From NCBI RefSeq assembly GCF_015832195.1, contig NC_052021.1, forward strand, positions 25,774,286-25,838,285: a DNA stretch of 64,000 nucleotides, read 5' to 3'. Made by a program: the position numbers and the translations under genes. This document shows, one piece after another, positions 27,648 through 40,950 of the stretch. This stretch comes from Motacilla alba alba. Its lineage: Eukaryota > Chordata > Aves > Passeriformes > Motacillidae. Below the pieces are notes generated by a model. It worked only from the letters and a program-made list of their open reading frames with translations, had not been told where the DNA came from and did no database searches. How positions within the stretch are numbered: position 1 is the stretch's first letter; each line of letters begins with the position of its first letter.

Positions 27648-27745
27648 TGTGGGTTGGGTTTGAGTTGGGTTTTTTGCCTTTTTGTGTTTTGGTTTTTTTG
27701 AGTTTTGGTTTGGTTTGGTTTTGGTTTCTGTTTTTTTTATTTTGA
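27648..27745. repeat. GT/T-rich low-complexity tract
   Basis: About 100 bp of G-and-T-only sequence on the plus strand, dominated by TTTTGG and GGTTT words with several T runs. The opposite strand is correspondingly A/C-rich. No transposable element is recognised around it. Confidence 0.75.
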
Positions 27746-28088
27746 GGAGGACCTGTATCTACCAGGGATTCAAAATATTTTTCAGATTTTGCTCTTGATG
27801 AGATTCTGGACACACAGAAACCTGGTTTGAGCTGTGACCAAGCAGGGCTGTCAGAAAGACCAACAGGACAGGAGCTAACACCATACCCTCTCCACCCATG
27901 CTGGCACTGTTTCTGCTTAATCATTTGGCTTTTTCTTTCACAAGCCCTGTTGGAAGGAGTAAACCCCACTTTGTAACACTAAGAGTTACCTCATCATGGG
28001 CACTATCAGATGTTAAAAAATTGGGCTGAGCAAACCCTCCTGAATTGCTTTCTCTTGATCCCCTAAATGTGTCAATTTACAATAAAAC
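27746..28088. other. Unique non-coding DNA
   Basis: No gene, repeat or regulatory element is recognised. Confidence 0.5.
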
Positions 28089-28134
28089 TTTTTTCCTTTT
28101 TTTTTTTTCCTTTTTTTTTTTTTTTCTTTTTTTA
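28089..28134. repeat. Poly(T) tract
   Basis: T runs of up to 16 bases separated by single or paired C residues. On the minus strand this is an A-rich tail-like tract, but no retroposed sequence or polyadenylation signal is identified before it. Confidence 0.8.
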
Positions 28135-30503
28135 ACATTCCCATGGAAAGCAAAGGAAGGTCTGAATGCACCACAAGAACTTTTAAATTCCTGGACTCCT
28201 CACACCAGCCTGACACTTTCTGGACCAGTGGTACAGCCTGCAATGATCCTACAGTACACCTTGATGGATGGAAAGGGAATGTCAATAGAGTTCAGTCCTC
28301 TCATGAAAGCCAAACAAATTACTTCCCCACTTCCAGTATGCTGTGTTATTCTCTCTACATCAATCTGAGTTAATTTCTTATTTTCATGTGGATTTTTTAT
28401 CCTTTTCCTCCCTTTGAAGGTCCTTGAAGGACCTCCTGTGGCTTTCAGGACGTGGCTCATAGAGTCTCACTGTGGGACCTCGGTGGATTCTACTGGAATT
28501 CCCCAATCAAAATGGCAAGCAGCTCCAGAGGATTGTTGCAAAGTTAGACCAAGCTGGCTGGCATGTACAAAGCCTCTAGTTTTGGAAACCAAAAGAAAAC
28601 AGTTTTAAGCTTTAAAACCTTCCCAATTTTCCACCCACCCTCCCAACCAGCTGGAGTTAAGTGGTGTATGCCTTGTTTTAAAAAAAATCCAGGGAAATTG
28701 TTTCACTTCAAAAGTCTCCTTTCAGACTTACTTAGGTAACCTCTGTTACTCATTTTTGGAGCTTTATAGCAGCTCAGGTCCCAGAGAATAACAATGTTTA
28801 ACTGATCTTACCAATACATTATTTGTACCTCTAATTCCACAGCAGTTGCTTTTTCTTCAGGACAAGGGAGGTAATTTTCCTAAAATTACATTGTTTTCTA
28901 AAACAGGTCTATTCAGTGCTATACATCTACCTTCTGGCAGCATAGTTTAATTTGCATTTAAATAATTTCCTGATATAGTTGGAAAAGTAATTATACATAA
29001 CACTAAACAATTTTCAAGCTTCAGCCTTTAATTGGTCCATGACCAAATCTCTCTCCTAGGTTATGAAACAACCTTCCCATAATGTAAAATTCTCAAATAC
29101 CAGAACCTTGCTCTTTTTTTTTAAGGTCCCTCCATTTGTTCATTCATCTCCTCTGCTGAATTCAGATGAGTAGAAAACCATGTTGTATTTTCTATCCTTA
29201 GTTTCTCTTTAGGGCTGTGTCATTTTGGTCTGCTGACTTTCTCCTGGTAGAAAAGTTTGACTCTGCTATCTGAGCAGAAGATCTTATGGAGATCTCATGC
29301 TCATGACATTAAAAGCACCACAATGCACAATTTTGATCATGTCCTAATTCTGATATTTTTATCTTAGATGAGACAGGGAATTGATGTAGCTTGAGCCAAG
29401 GCAGCAGCAGAACATCCATTTTTGATCTGCATGTACTGAACCTTAGATTTTAGTTTGATTCTAGGGGCTATTTGCCACATGTAGGTCCATATACACTTGC
29501 TCCTCAGTTTTAAAGGCTTTTTATTCAGGTGAATTACTCAACCAAAAAAAAACAGTCCTGTGGTTGTGTAGATCACTCTTAGAAAGGCTTCGTCTCACAT
29601 TAAAAGAAACCATCCCTAAAGGCTGTTTAACATGCCACAGCCTTTTTCCTTCAGAAAGGTCATGCCTGTAGAACATGAGCTCTATTATTCAGTGCTCTGA
29701 TTATCTGTTCATGAGCCATGTGAAAAGAAATGCAGTCACCTCTGCTAAAGTGCCAACTCAAAAGCCTTAAGCCATTAACTGCAGAACAAGTCCAACATGA
29801 GAGATAGAATAATGTATCCTAGGAGCCATCATATGGCCCATAAAGTCAATATTGAAGCCATGAAATTCAGACATGAGTGCTGCTTACCTCAAAGTTTAGG
29901 ATCAGCCTTGACCTAACCTGTTAGCCAAATCCCCTTGCATCATTAAAAGTGATTCAACCATTCAGATAATTCAGGACTCAAATCACTAATAGCATGTTGT
30001 GGATCTGTCTTACAATCAATTCTTATCTGGTGGTAGAAGAATGCTTTGTACAGGTAAGGAGCATTAAGGATTTTAGTGCCCAAAATGCCTATCTAAAGAG
30101 GTAGTGTAGTGTGCAGTTAGTGCTAGGAAATCAGAGGCATTGCAAGGCTGTACACTGAGCCTAAAATTGCATTAAAGAGGATCACTTGTCATCAGCACTT
30201 CACTATCATACATCAGATTTCATCAGGAAGGCGATTCTGAGCCAATAGGAGAATTTTCAGACAAAACTTCCACAGCTAGTCGGACTTGAAGGTGAGTGAC
30301 AGTGATCAGCCTCACTATTTTCACCTGCCATCATGTTTTTTATTTTGTTCTCAAGCTTGCAGCAATTCCACAAATACCTGCAGCAAATCACTCCAGGATG
30401 ACTCCTCATCTTGATGATGGTGGCAAGTGAAAGGTCCCCACTGCCAGCCCATGAAAATGATAAATAGCCAATTTTCACTGAGATCTTAACTAGAGCAACC
30501 TCA
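28135..30503. other. Unique non-coding DNA
   Basis: AT-rich with no recognised gene or repeat; ORFs are all short. Confidence 0.55.
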
Positions 30504-30597
30504 GTTAGTGGAAGGTGTCCCTGCCTGTGGCAGTGTGGAGTGGGAAAAAGATGATCTTTAAGGTGCCATCCAACCAAAACCATTCTGGGATTCTAGG
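30504..30597 (+). mobile_element. CR1 LINE 3'-end stub
   Basis: The segment contains 'ggtgtccctgcctgtggcag', then 'gatgatctttaaggtgccat' and 'ccattctgggattctagg'. This is the characteristic order of the CR1 3' untranslated end in birds, ending in a degenerate copy of the short terminal repeat. Everything upstream of the last 90 bp is missing, which fits the severe 5' truncation usual for CR1. Several substitutions show that it is old. Confidence 0.8.
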
Positions 30598-32370
30598 AAA
30601 GTAGATACAGATGAGCAGATCAGTGTGTTCAAGTGCACAAAGGATTTATCAGCCTAGGAAGATTGTTAGTAAAAGAACTACAGAGGACTGTTTAAAAGCA
30701 ATCTGGACTGGGATCTGGACTGGGGAGTTAGGAAGCATTAGATCTACAGCCAAAAGAATAAACAGTTTGCTTAAACCACACTCAGCTCATGAAAGGAATT
30801 GCTACAGCAGTGTCTTGTTATAATGTTCCCCTAAAGCTTTTTTGTCCTCATTATTTTAATTTAGATCATGAAGAAAAATTTTCTGGGAAGAAAAGTGTTC
30901 CAACATCTCTCTCAGACTTGGGTCTACAGCTTGGCCCCTCTCACCACCAGATCCAGCACACTCATAATCAAGTAACTCTCTGCAAAATGGCTGCAAAGTT
31001 ATTTGATTACTGATTTTTTTTTTTCCTTTTTATAACTTAAAAAGTAAAACCAGTGGAAAACAACAACATTAACAACCACATAAGAAAAAAAGGCACTGCC
31101 TGGTACTAAAGATAGGCCTGTTTATAAGAATAGATGCATCACAACAGGTGCCAGCTCTGTAACGGTGCTGCACAGAGCACCCAGGCAGCAGCCAGGGAAT
31201 GATGATAATAATAAAAAGAGAGAAAAGGAGTTGTTTTGAGATAGAAATTGCTATAAAATGGAGAATACTTTGCAATTCTGATTTATTTTCATATATTTGT
31301 GAGCAGATATATATATTACTATATTTTTCTCATTTTGGGCAATATAAAGATTTAACAGTAGGCCAAAGCCTTAATGAGATTATCACTGTATAAAATCAAT
31401 CAAATTTCTTAATTTCCATTATTGCAACAATTTATCTTCATTGCATTCCTCCATGTCCTCCCCAGTTGCTGAGAGTTTTTTCTATTGGAGTCAGTTTTTT
31501 CTTCAGAGAAAGAGGGGCCAATCTTTTAAAAGAACAGACAATTCCCAACTCTTGGAGATAATTCATGGGCATCCTACAGGCTTTCTGTCTAACATCTAAT
31601 AAGTCACTTCATCCTAATCATGTTTCCTAGTTTGAAAAAATATGAGAAAAATCCCTCTTCTTCTGCTCAAAGACTAAGAAGTCTTTAGGACAGGACTCAT
31701 GCTTCATGCTACTTTTGCACAGCATTTAGATTTCAGATACTCCCATTTATTGCTTCTGATTCCTCTACTTCCATACTACAAAATATTGCTATTAATAGTC
31801 CTGTGCTATTGTTTTATTTCTGGTTATGGCTTTGCTCTATAAGCTTATTTAATTAATAAAAGTAATTATTTTAATTTCTTCTTTTTTCTCTTGTTCAAAC
31901 AGAGGTCCAAAATCCAGCACATATTTATTGCTTTTCTATAGGTAGGGCTGGACTCCAGCCCTCCTTTGGTCTTTTCACAAGCTGCAGAAGAATTATACTG
32001 GAGTGAGTCTGACCCAATGTTTTATAGAGTTTTAATTTTTTTACTATACCGTTTGTGAAAGCAGTGAACACACACATACTTCCAAACACTCCTGGCCCTT
32101 GCTGGATTGATGGAAAGAAGGTTAATAACATATCTGGGAAAAACAAATAGTTCAAGGGATAGCACACATTGATTAATATCTGCTGCAGTGCCAGCAAAGC
32201 TGGGGGAGCTACACGTCGTAATTCTGCTATAACTGGAGATGTGTTGCCAACAGAAGGAGAGAGGAGATTATCACACTGCTGGGTCAGGCAGCTCGGTGCA
32301 GAGCACAGATACAGGGTTAATGTCTCCTCTCTGCTCCTGTTCTCAGGGACAGTGAAAGACCTGGACCACA
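30598..32370. other. Unique non-coding DNA
   Basis: No known gene or repeat is recognised. A perfect 12-bp tandem duplication occurs at 30701-30724. A 195-codon minus-strand ORF starts at 32512 and ends at 31925, running through this region; it has no recognised feature. Confidence 0.5.
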
Positions 32371-32429
32371 AGAGCTCTGCAAGCCCAAGACGTGCAGAGC
32401 TCTGCAGAGCTCTGCAAGCCCAAGACGTG
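32371..32429. repeat. 35-bp tandem duplication
   Basis: 'agagctctgcaagcccaaga' followed by 'cgtgc' occurs twice with a 35-bp offset (starts at 32371 and 32406). The copies are identical over their shared 25 bases, so the duplication is recent or homogenised. The linker contains further GAGCTC-type palindromes that may have promoted slippage. Confidence 0.85.
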
Positions 32430-34790
32430 CGCTCCATTTGAATGTGCATCGCCAGAAAATCCCTTCTAGGACGTGCCTGAAGAGGGCTGGGGGCAGATTG
32501 CAGGCAGGACAATAAGTCCGAAGGGTTTTAAGCCAATGTCTCCCACAGGAGCAGGAGGATCCCTGCACTGTGGGGCACGGACAGCCTGCCCAGAGCCCTC
32601 CACAGTGCTCAGCCAGCACCGCAAGCCCAGCAGGAGGGGCAGCGATGCGCAGGAGAGGCTGAGTTCTCTCACTCACACCATCAGGGTGTCGTGGCTAAAC
32701 GCCCCCACTTTTTGCTCAGCTGTAAATAATTCATGTTCCTGAGCTGGAGGTGGGATACATTTCAGGCAGAAAGGGAGGACGCCGATAAGCAGCTCTTTAA
32801 ATATACATTGCCTCCTGTTTGCAGGCACAATGTGTGGGAGCAACTGTAAACTGAAATGGTCTTGTGTTTGCTGGCACCTCTGAATGCAAAATTACCACCC
32901 TGGCTATTTATGGGGTGGAGAAGGAGGGAGGCTTCAAAAAGAAAAATCAGGCTTTTTAAACCTGGTACCTTTTTTTAAACTGAAACGCTTGGCATTTCTG
33001 TGGCAGCATTGTATCCCCACTGGGAGAAAGAGTTACAGGTATTTTAATTATATATTAGTACAGCATTAAACTAGTTTTATTTGCTGAACATTCTGTCAAT
33101 TACTGTTGTTACTTGAGAAGCATGACTGCTCCCAGGTTGATCGTGTATTTAACTAGCCAGTCAATGCTATTAATCACTAAGCATTTTCAGCCAAGGATAT
33201 TAACATTGAAACCTATCCAGGAGTGCTTATAAATGGGTACTGGTGTTCTGCAGAGGGAAACACTGTTTTCCAATGCAAGAGAGGTTCTCTCAAGTCTCTT
33301 TTTTTTCTGGTTTTTTTCCTTTCCTTTTTTTTTTTTTTTATTGCAATCTAAATTCAAAAGGGGAATGAATAATTGCCCTTAATGAAATAACTGCCATCCC
33401 AAAAAATTAGCAAATATGTGATCATCTCATTACCATATGAACGGAGGGCAGGATGTCTGCTTCTGTGGTGCAGCTGTTGTAAAAGCAGTGAAGTATAAGA
33501 AAGCAGACATGAAAACCAAGCAGGGACATCCTCCTTTCTGGAGACTGGAGCAGGGAGAGAAATGACCCAGGTAAGGCTGAAAAATGGTTAACAGTTAAGG
33601 ACTGGAAATGAGAGTCTTCAATCTTGTTCTTGATCATGGCACCTGGTATTTTGAGCTGAAAGGAAGATGGCCTTTCCCTGCCTCCTGTCCATTGAAACAT
33701 GGGACATGAACATGACCTGAAGCCAGAGACTTTGACTCAACACACACCATTTGTTGCAATCAAATGCTCCAGATACATGCTTTGCATTCTGCATTGCACT
33801 TAGTTGACACGCAGAATATATTTATTTCTGCATTGTGAATAATCAGCTGAAAACTCACTTTCATTAGCTTCATCTCCCCATTGTTGGCTCACATCCTGAA
33901 GTTTTCATACAACATCTGCAAAAGTATTAAACTAATTATAGAAGCCATCTGGAACAAGAACAGAGTGGAATAATTATTTTCTTTTTTTTTTTTTTTAAAA
34001 CTCGCTAAATAAATGGTGCCATAATAGATGGGTTGTCAGAAGAACAATGATCATAACAAACTCAGAATCATTAAGGAGGGATGCAAGGAGATTGCCATCA
34101 AGAATCTCATGATTGCTCATTAGCAGAGACACAGCAGAGAGGCATTGTGATCCATCGATGACAGAGTGTGCGCACGAGAGGGAAATCCTGCCAGAGACCG
34201 GGGGCTCACTCATGGAGGAGCTGTTGCTGTGTTCTTCTGTTCTCTGTTCAAGACCAGGTGACAGACCCTGAGGAAGGAAAGGTAAATGAGTCATGGACAG
34301 TCACCTTCCACTGATGCTGCTGTTTAACAGTACCGTGAGGTGCTGACAGGCTACTGAGTGAGTGAGCAGTGAGATTCAGCAGGAAACACAGGAAATCTTG
34401 ACTCTCGTACTGCTGTGAGGTATCCCTCTCTTTAGCTTTGTACTAAGTGATGAACTGTAGGTCAGCTTGTGGCAGAATGGGGGTTTATATTTATAACAAC
34501 TATTTTTTACTGATCATAGGCAATTACTTTGACATATAAGATCTTGGCAGTTATTTGCTTAATGCATGGCTTCTGTTAGCAGCACTTTCAAGGTAACCCG
34601 TGTTTCAGTGTTTTAGGAGGATGATGACATTGTGGTAAAATACCTAAATATTTTGTGCTTGATACATGCATGTGTACACACCCGGAAAAGCGACACACAT
34701 ATCAACATTTTCTGATGGTTCTAGTGGCAAATAATGCATTCACATGTCCATTCTAACACTAAGTAATAAATAGATAATAGATTAAAAAAT
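32430..34790. other. Unique non-coding DNA with T-rich runs
   Basis: Poly(T) runs occur near 33300-33341 and at 33981-33996. The first 300 bp are GC-rich and support ORFs in several frames without any recognised protein. The AT-rich stretch around 33050-33235 looks unique and could be regulatory, but this cannot be shown here. Confidence 0.5.
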
Positions 34791-34799
34791 AGATGGATG

Positions 34800-34833
<34 letters not shown>

Positions 34834-34842
34834 CAGACAGAT
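34791..34842. repeat. GATA/GACA microsatellite
   Basis: Two ATGG units are followed by eight uninterrupted ATAG units (34801-34832) and two ACAG units. The uninterrupted core makes length polymorphism likely. Confidence 0.95.
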
Positions 34843-35646
34843 TTTTCTCCCAAAGGAAATTGTAACTTTTTATAATTTCCTTGTCAGTATTCTAACTAAT
34901 TACCTTTGGCCTGAATGTACTTAGAGAAAAATCTGAGACTCTGTTAGATACACAGCTGCTGAATCAATGGCAGCCTGCTACAACATATTTCAACACACGT
35001 CATTAATTCTGATTAAAAAGCATCACCCAGTTGTGATTCTTATTAGAACTCTATTAGTGTCTCTGCTAATAGATGCAATCTCCGTTATTATCATAATTAT
35101 TGTTATTTACCACTTATGTTACTGCAGCAGTGCCTCGAGGGCTCATTCATAAGCCATGCCCTTATTGGATCATTTGCAAATGCAGATTAAAAATATGTTC
35201 CTTGCCCTAGGGCTTTCCTTGGTGAGACAACAGATAAAAGAAGAAGGAAAGAGGCAAAGTGACCATCTGGGTCAGCACCAAGACATTGCTTTCAGCACGT
35301 CTGCAGCCTGAGTCTTGCCATGCTTCCACCAACGCAACTGAGAATGGTACCCAAAGTTCAGTAATTCCACCTCGATTTTGTCATTGTCTGTGCCTTCAAA
35401 TGCTGAGGGTGCTAGTCACTCCTTTCTAGTAGACACAGGCATAGGAATTCAGGACACACAAATCGTGTAGCACTGCTGCTAACCACTAGTTGGGTGTGTG
35501 TGTCTGAGTGGCTCCTGCATATCTGGCACTCAAAAGATACATTCAAGCCATGCCCAAGACAATGAAACTAATTTACAGCAGTGCTAATATAAGCAACGTG
35601 CTTCTACTTTTGGTCTTATAAATAAGCAATCTGGTTTTCAAAGTGC
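34843..35646. other. Unique non-coding DNA
   Basis: No gene or repeat is recognised. Confidence 0.55.
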
Positions 35647-35690
35647 CACATCCTGAAATCCCCACATCCTGAAGTCCCCACATCCTGTGC
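35647..35690. repeat. 16-bp tandem repeat, three copies
   Basis: 'cacatcctgaaatccc' is repeated with a 16-bp period starting at 35647, 35663 and 35679; the third copy diverges after nine bases. It lies about 40 bp before a perfect hairpin. Confidence 0.85.
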
Positions 35691-35731
35691 AGCAAACTTT
35701 ATATTTGATGTCCCAGCTGTGGGCAAGGCGT

Positions 35732-35754
35732 CCCCTGTGTGTCCCACACAGGGG
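35732..35754. other. Perfect 10-bp inverted repeat (hairpin)
   Basis: CCCCTGTGTG and CACACAGGGG are perfect reverse complements separated by only three bases (TCC). No T run follows on either strand. It could form a DNA or RNA stem-loop; no function is known. Confidence 0.85.
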
Positions 35755-38700
35755 CCATGTCCCTGAATACCCTCTGCAAAGTCAACTGAATAGGTGTCCA
35801 GAAAGTCCCACAATTGGAAGGGATGAAGAGCAGGTTGGGGTGAAATAAGGCAGCAGGCATATTTTCAAGTAATAAATATAGCAGGAATGCAAGAAAAGTG
35901 AATTTGATGGACAAGGAGCACAAATTTGACTTTCTCTAACTCCTCTGATCCACCCAGCCATCTGGAATCAATCATTTGTCTCTTTGTGGCCTTGTAACAT
36001 TAAGGAGAGCATGAACACTGATTTGAGGCTTGTGAGATGCTTTGTAACCCCAAGAAAAAAGGTATCAAGTAACTGCAGCATGCTTATTGTTAAACATATT
36101 TCCTCTCTGAATTAGCAAATTCCTCTCAGCACCATTGCAAAGAGATTTTGCATTCCTGCATCCCTGTAACTCTAGAAAGTCTTCTTTCCACAAATTCTTT
36201 TGCAATTTAGCTTGTAAGATTAATATTTTAAGAGCAGCTAATGTTGCTAATTGAACAGGGAAACAGATATGTCAACTTTTGTTTTCCACAGGACTCACTT
36301 CAGAAGCATGAATGATAAATGCACCCCAAGAGATATTATCATAATCATCATTCCAAATAAATTTTTTAGGCAATGGAGTGCATGGCAAATAACTTTCAGT
36401 GAGACGCATAAAACACTCAATGCTAAGCTTTTTCCTAAACGTATGAATATGTAATTTTGTCCTGTTGTAATGAATATTGTTCAGATGAGAAGGACTGTGA
36501 CCGGGTAAAGGCAACATGAAGGAATCTTAAAACCAGCAGAGATACTGAATTAGCAGTCACATTTATCCTGTGCACTCACTGTGGAGCTTCACATTTACCA
36601 ACCTGATAAGACCATACAGTCAACAGTTCCTGCAGCAGTTTTTGGCAGTGAAACAGAAGAGTGACCCTGTTATCAAAGAACAGCAGATATTTGTTGGTAT
36701 GAGGTGGAGAGTTTTAATTTCCAGTAAAAAATGATCCACTGGAGCTGAGAAGTGTTCTAAACCAATAGCTGCTTTTTCTGTCATTAGACATCAATGACAT
36801 AAGGTGATTCCTCAAATATATTCTTCTTCAGGTCTATAATTAATTGAGTATTGTGGGAGGTGTTTCTCAGGGCTATGTTTTACCAGAGAGAAGCAGTGTT
36901 CCAAGCCGAGTGTCACATCCCCATCAGAGATGTGTGAGGATCCCTTACGAGCGGCTGGCAGGTTGCTAACTGTACAGGAGGGATCCAAATCTGTCCCAAA
37001 CCCCCAGGACATTACAGCTTGTCTGGAGTTTCACTACAGGGTTGGGTCCCCTTTGCCTTGGTGCAACAGCTCCTTGCCCCAGCCTTTGAAAATTAATTGT
37101 TTGGTTTTACTTCCCAGTCCTCTGTCTCTGATGTTTTTTCGAAAAGATAAATAAAATAACAATTCATTAAAGCCTTTTGCTTGAATGAAAGAAAAACAGA
37201 AAACACGTTTCATTTCCCTGATTTTTGATAAGCACACTTGCTTCTGAAATTACTTTCTGACAACTTTTCCATCAATCCTACTCAAAGGCTCTCTGCGTTG
37301 GGAGGCACAAAGCTGCTTTCCCAATTATGCTGCATTTCTTTGTAGATTCAGCTGAAGGAAAATGTGTTAAATAAATGATTTGTTTCCAATTACTCAGTCA
37401 ACTCTAAATACAAATATGCACACATGTCTTTACATAGGGACTTAGCTGGCAGACCAAAATATTTGCAATTTTATGAGCTTAGTGGGAAATAAAAGAGAAA
37501 AATGTCTCTTCTGATCATGAGCAGGTAAGTCCTTATGCACTCCTTGTGCCTAACATGGAGGGTACAGGTTTTTCTGTACCGCAGGTAACTGAAATAAGAT
37601 AAAATTGCAAGCCTATAAGTATTACTCCATAAATGTTTTATTTATTTTAAAGATAAAAATGAAGGCACAGCTGTCATAGTATATCTTTGCCTTCAGAACA
37701 GTAATACATCACAGTGAAGATATTTTGATGGTGACATTCAACAGGTGTGTGATCCTCTTTCCTGATAAGAACATGTGCCATCATCTAAGTAGCAGAGGTA
37801 AGGCTGCAAGAGAAATGAGCACACAAGGGAACGTCCTGGAATATATGCACAAACATATTTGCTGTTTCATTTTGTTTTGAGACTGTTTCACTCTGTTTTG
37901 GTAAACAACTTCTGGTGTCTCTGTTCCTTACTTTAGTAACAATTCTTTTTGCACACTTTCTGTTTGTTTGGTTGTGTTGGTATGGTTTGAACAGTCCCAG
38001 AAGTCAGGTGCAATCCAATATTGTCAGGATTCTCATGTTAAGGGTCCAGCTGAACCTGTTGACTTTCCCAATGGTCTGTCCATAATGATCCTTTCCAGCT
38101 TTGTCACCATCCAGTGAATGCCTCATTTGCTGCTGGCCTGAAAACAAGCTGGTTTTTTACACCCCCCTCTGGGACTGGTCCAGCCAAGCAGGGTTGTGGT
38201 GTTTGACTCATCCCCCAGAGCCACAGCAGCAGGCAGAACAATTCACCTGTGTAGTATCCTGGGCAACAATGCGCTGATCCAGTCACTCACAGTCAGATGA
38301 GGATATACCTTCCCAGGAAAAGGGGGAAAAGCATGGGATTACTGCACTGCCTACAACCTCATGCTAACAGCTGGCACAGACACCGAATTACCAAATTCCC
38401 AACCCCGCTGCTCCGTGTCTGCTCATAACTGCAGATCTCAACCACCCCTGTCTGCATTCCCTGTTTGTTGAAGAAAGGGATAGAAGAGGATTACAGGGAT
38501 CTTGGATTTGTATTAGGTGAAATAATAATGCAATAATGTTGGAACTTCAGTCATCTCTAAACTAATCATATTTCCTCCATCTGCAAAATTATATAGTGGA
38601 AATTGAAAACCTTTGAGCCTGTCATTAGCTCTATGATGTCCTCAAAAGACTTTTTTGAAAATCCTGACTGTGGATTTTTGTCTTTTTGTTCATACTTTGC

Positions 38701-40910
38701 TTGAAAAGGCAAAGTTTTACTTCCATGTTGAGCCTCTGAGGTGTGAGAAATATAAACCAAAAAGTCCTGAAACGTCTTGCTCTTTTTCATGTCAAGAAAT
38801 AGTATGATTGATACAACTAAGCAACAATTGAACTTTACTAACATTGTCTGCTTGGTATCTTCACAGTCATCATTGTTCCAAAGAGAGATAGAGTGCTTGT
38901 GCAGCCCTAGATTTTATGTAATTTAACAAGTCCCTTAAGCTTATCGTGCCTAAACTCATGCTTAAGCATTTTTGTTCCATGTTAATGAGCGCAGATTCAG
39001 CAGTTTATCTAAGTACTCTCTTAACACTGGTTTTAGCTTTGCACATTTCCCAGCAGGCTTCCAGCCTCCTCCAACTAATTGACCTGGCTTCTGCTTCATG
39101 AAAAAGGGAGAGAAATAAACAGGGAAACATTCTTTTCCTGCACCAGAAAAGGCCACTGTCATCTAGCAATTCTTTTTGACTTGACTGAGCAAGAGCTGTT
39201 AACTGCCTAGAAAGAAAGTCCTTGGAAGTCCTCACCTTTACAGAGCTCAAACCTGTCTCTGCTAAATCCTCTCAGCCTCCCACACAAGCGGGTATGTTTT
39301 TTCTTGGTCTTTCAGCTCAAAGAGAGGTGCTGAAAGCCCTAGGCAGCACTTTTTATGCTTGTGATTTCTGACCCTGCAGGATGTGGAAGTTTATTTCACC
39401 AAGAGAAATCAAATCCTAAGCCCTTCCCACCAGGTGTCCTGTCCTAAAGCAAATCAACTCGGAAGTGGTACAAAATTATTTAATAATAAAACCTGGTAGC
39501 ATCACTGTCAAATGATGAGTAAAATAGACCTTACATCATCAACACTTTCAATTAATTCCCACTTGGGTCGAGCTTGGAGAAGCTCAAAAGAAGATTAGCC
39601 ACATCTCAGGACCCTGCTTGAAAACATACAGCTGCTCTGAGTCCCAAAAACGTTCTGCCTGAGGCTTCCCCATTCTCTTGCTCATGTCCCATGGTTGCTG
39701 CAGGGAACATGGCAGAAGGGGCAAAGGTGACAGAGGAACCTTTTACTGCATCCAGTAGTGGTCATTTCAGAAGGTGAAGTGGGCAATTACAGGATAACCT
39801 AAGAAGTCTCTTCTGGCCCAGGTTTCATTGATGGCATTTCAGTACAAGCACAATACCTTGGTCTAAAGCAGGAGTTTTACTTTTTTACTGAGAAGTACAG
39901 GTACTTTGGCACAGGGAAGATGCAGTTCCAGCAGGTGGAACCTCATCAATTTATAAGGACTCAACACTGCTGGGTTTTTAATCCTTATAATGGAGAGTCA
40001 AGCCCCACAGAGTTGGGAGAACTTTCCATTTCCTGTATGGAAAATTTAGGGAGAGTGATACAAAAAAACCTAGGCTGAGATTCCTCTTCCCATCCAAACC
40101 ACCACCTTCCTACACAAGGGAAACCCTTGAGTGCAAATACTTTCCTTTATGGAGTGACAAGGACAAAATTGCCGTGAGCTGTCGAAATGTACTGGCAAAT
40201 TTCTTACTTCTGGGGAGCAACTAGACCAGGAAAGATGATCATGCGATTAAAATTCCAGCCTGAGACTCTGGATATCTCAGTTTACTCCTTGCTCATTATT
40301 CACTGTTTACCTGATACTGGAAAGGCCACTTAAACTTGCTATGAGTAAGTTCACCATTTTAAAATATGCATGACCATATTACCTTTTCCTCTGTTTTACT
40401 TATTGGAATGTACATTGTTTGGGTCATCTCCCAGTACTGGAGGATATTTAGTTATTGCTGCGATAAAAATACATAAGAGCAATAAAACAACACTCTGAAA
40501 GACAAAAATATACATGCTAAAAATGCATTAAGTGTCCCATTATCAGTATGGCTTCAAGTCCACTGAAAATGAACCATTTGATGATGGCTCCTGGCCTTCC
40601 TGGCAGCTCCAAGGGCTGCTCTGACCTGAGGATTCAATTGGGCCACCTGAAACAAGAGGACGACCCTGCTGGTTTATCAGGCTCCAGCAATGACCTCACA
40701 GGTTGCTGGACAGGTCTGGTGAACTGTTTGTACACATGGAGCTAAATGCAGTATTTGTGATGCCTGTAAAAAATGTAAATTTTAAAAGGACATTGTAGAA
40801 GACTGTGTATCAATCAGACATCAGTGCCAGATATTTGAGGAATTGGGATTTCCACCTTAACCTGGCTTTTTTCTCCAGTCAGTTTGGAATGCTTCAAGTG
40901 TAGAAAACTT
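35755..40910. other. Unique non-coding DNA
   Basis: No gene or known repeat is recognised. Around 36195-36480 the sequence is AT-rich, non-repetitive and contains several TAAT and AATTA homeodomain-type words, as vertebrate conserved non-coding elements often do; this is only a candidate. Confidence 0.5.
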
Positions 40911-40950
40911 GTGTATGTGTGCATATATACATGTGTGTGTTTGTACACAC
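40911..40950. repeat. Imperfect (TG)n/(TA)n microsatellite
   Basis: Alternating TG and TA dinucleotides with interruptions. It produces a short histidine/threonine/tyrosine-rich spurious ORF segment on the minus strand. Confidence 0.7.

Noticed and set aside
31925..32512. 195-codon minus-strand ORF
   Set aside because: It runs through the 35-bp tandem duplication and unique DNA, with no recognised domain.
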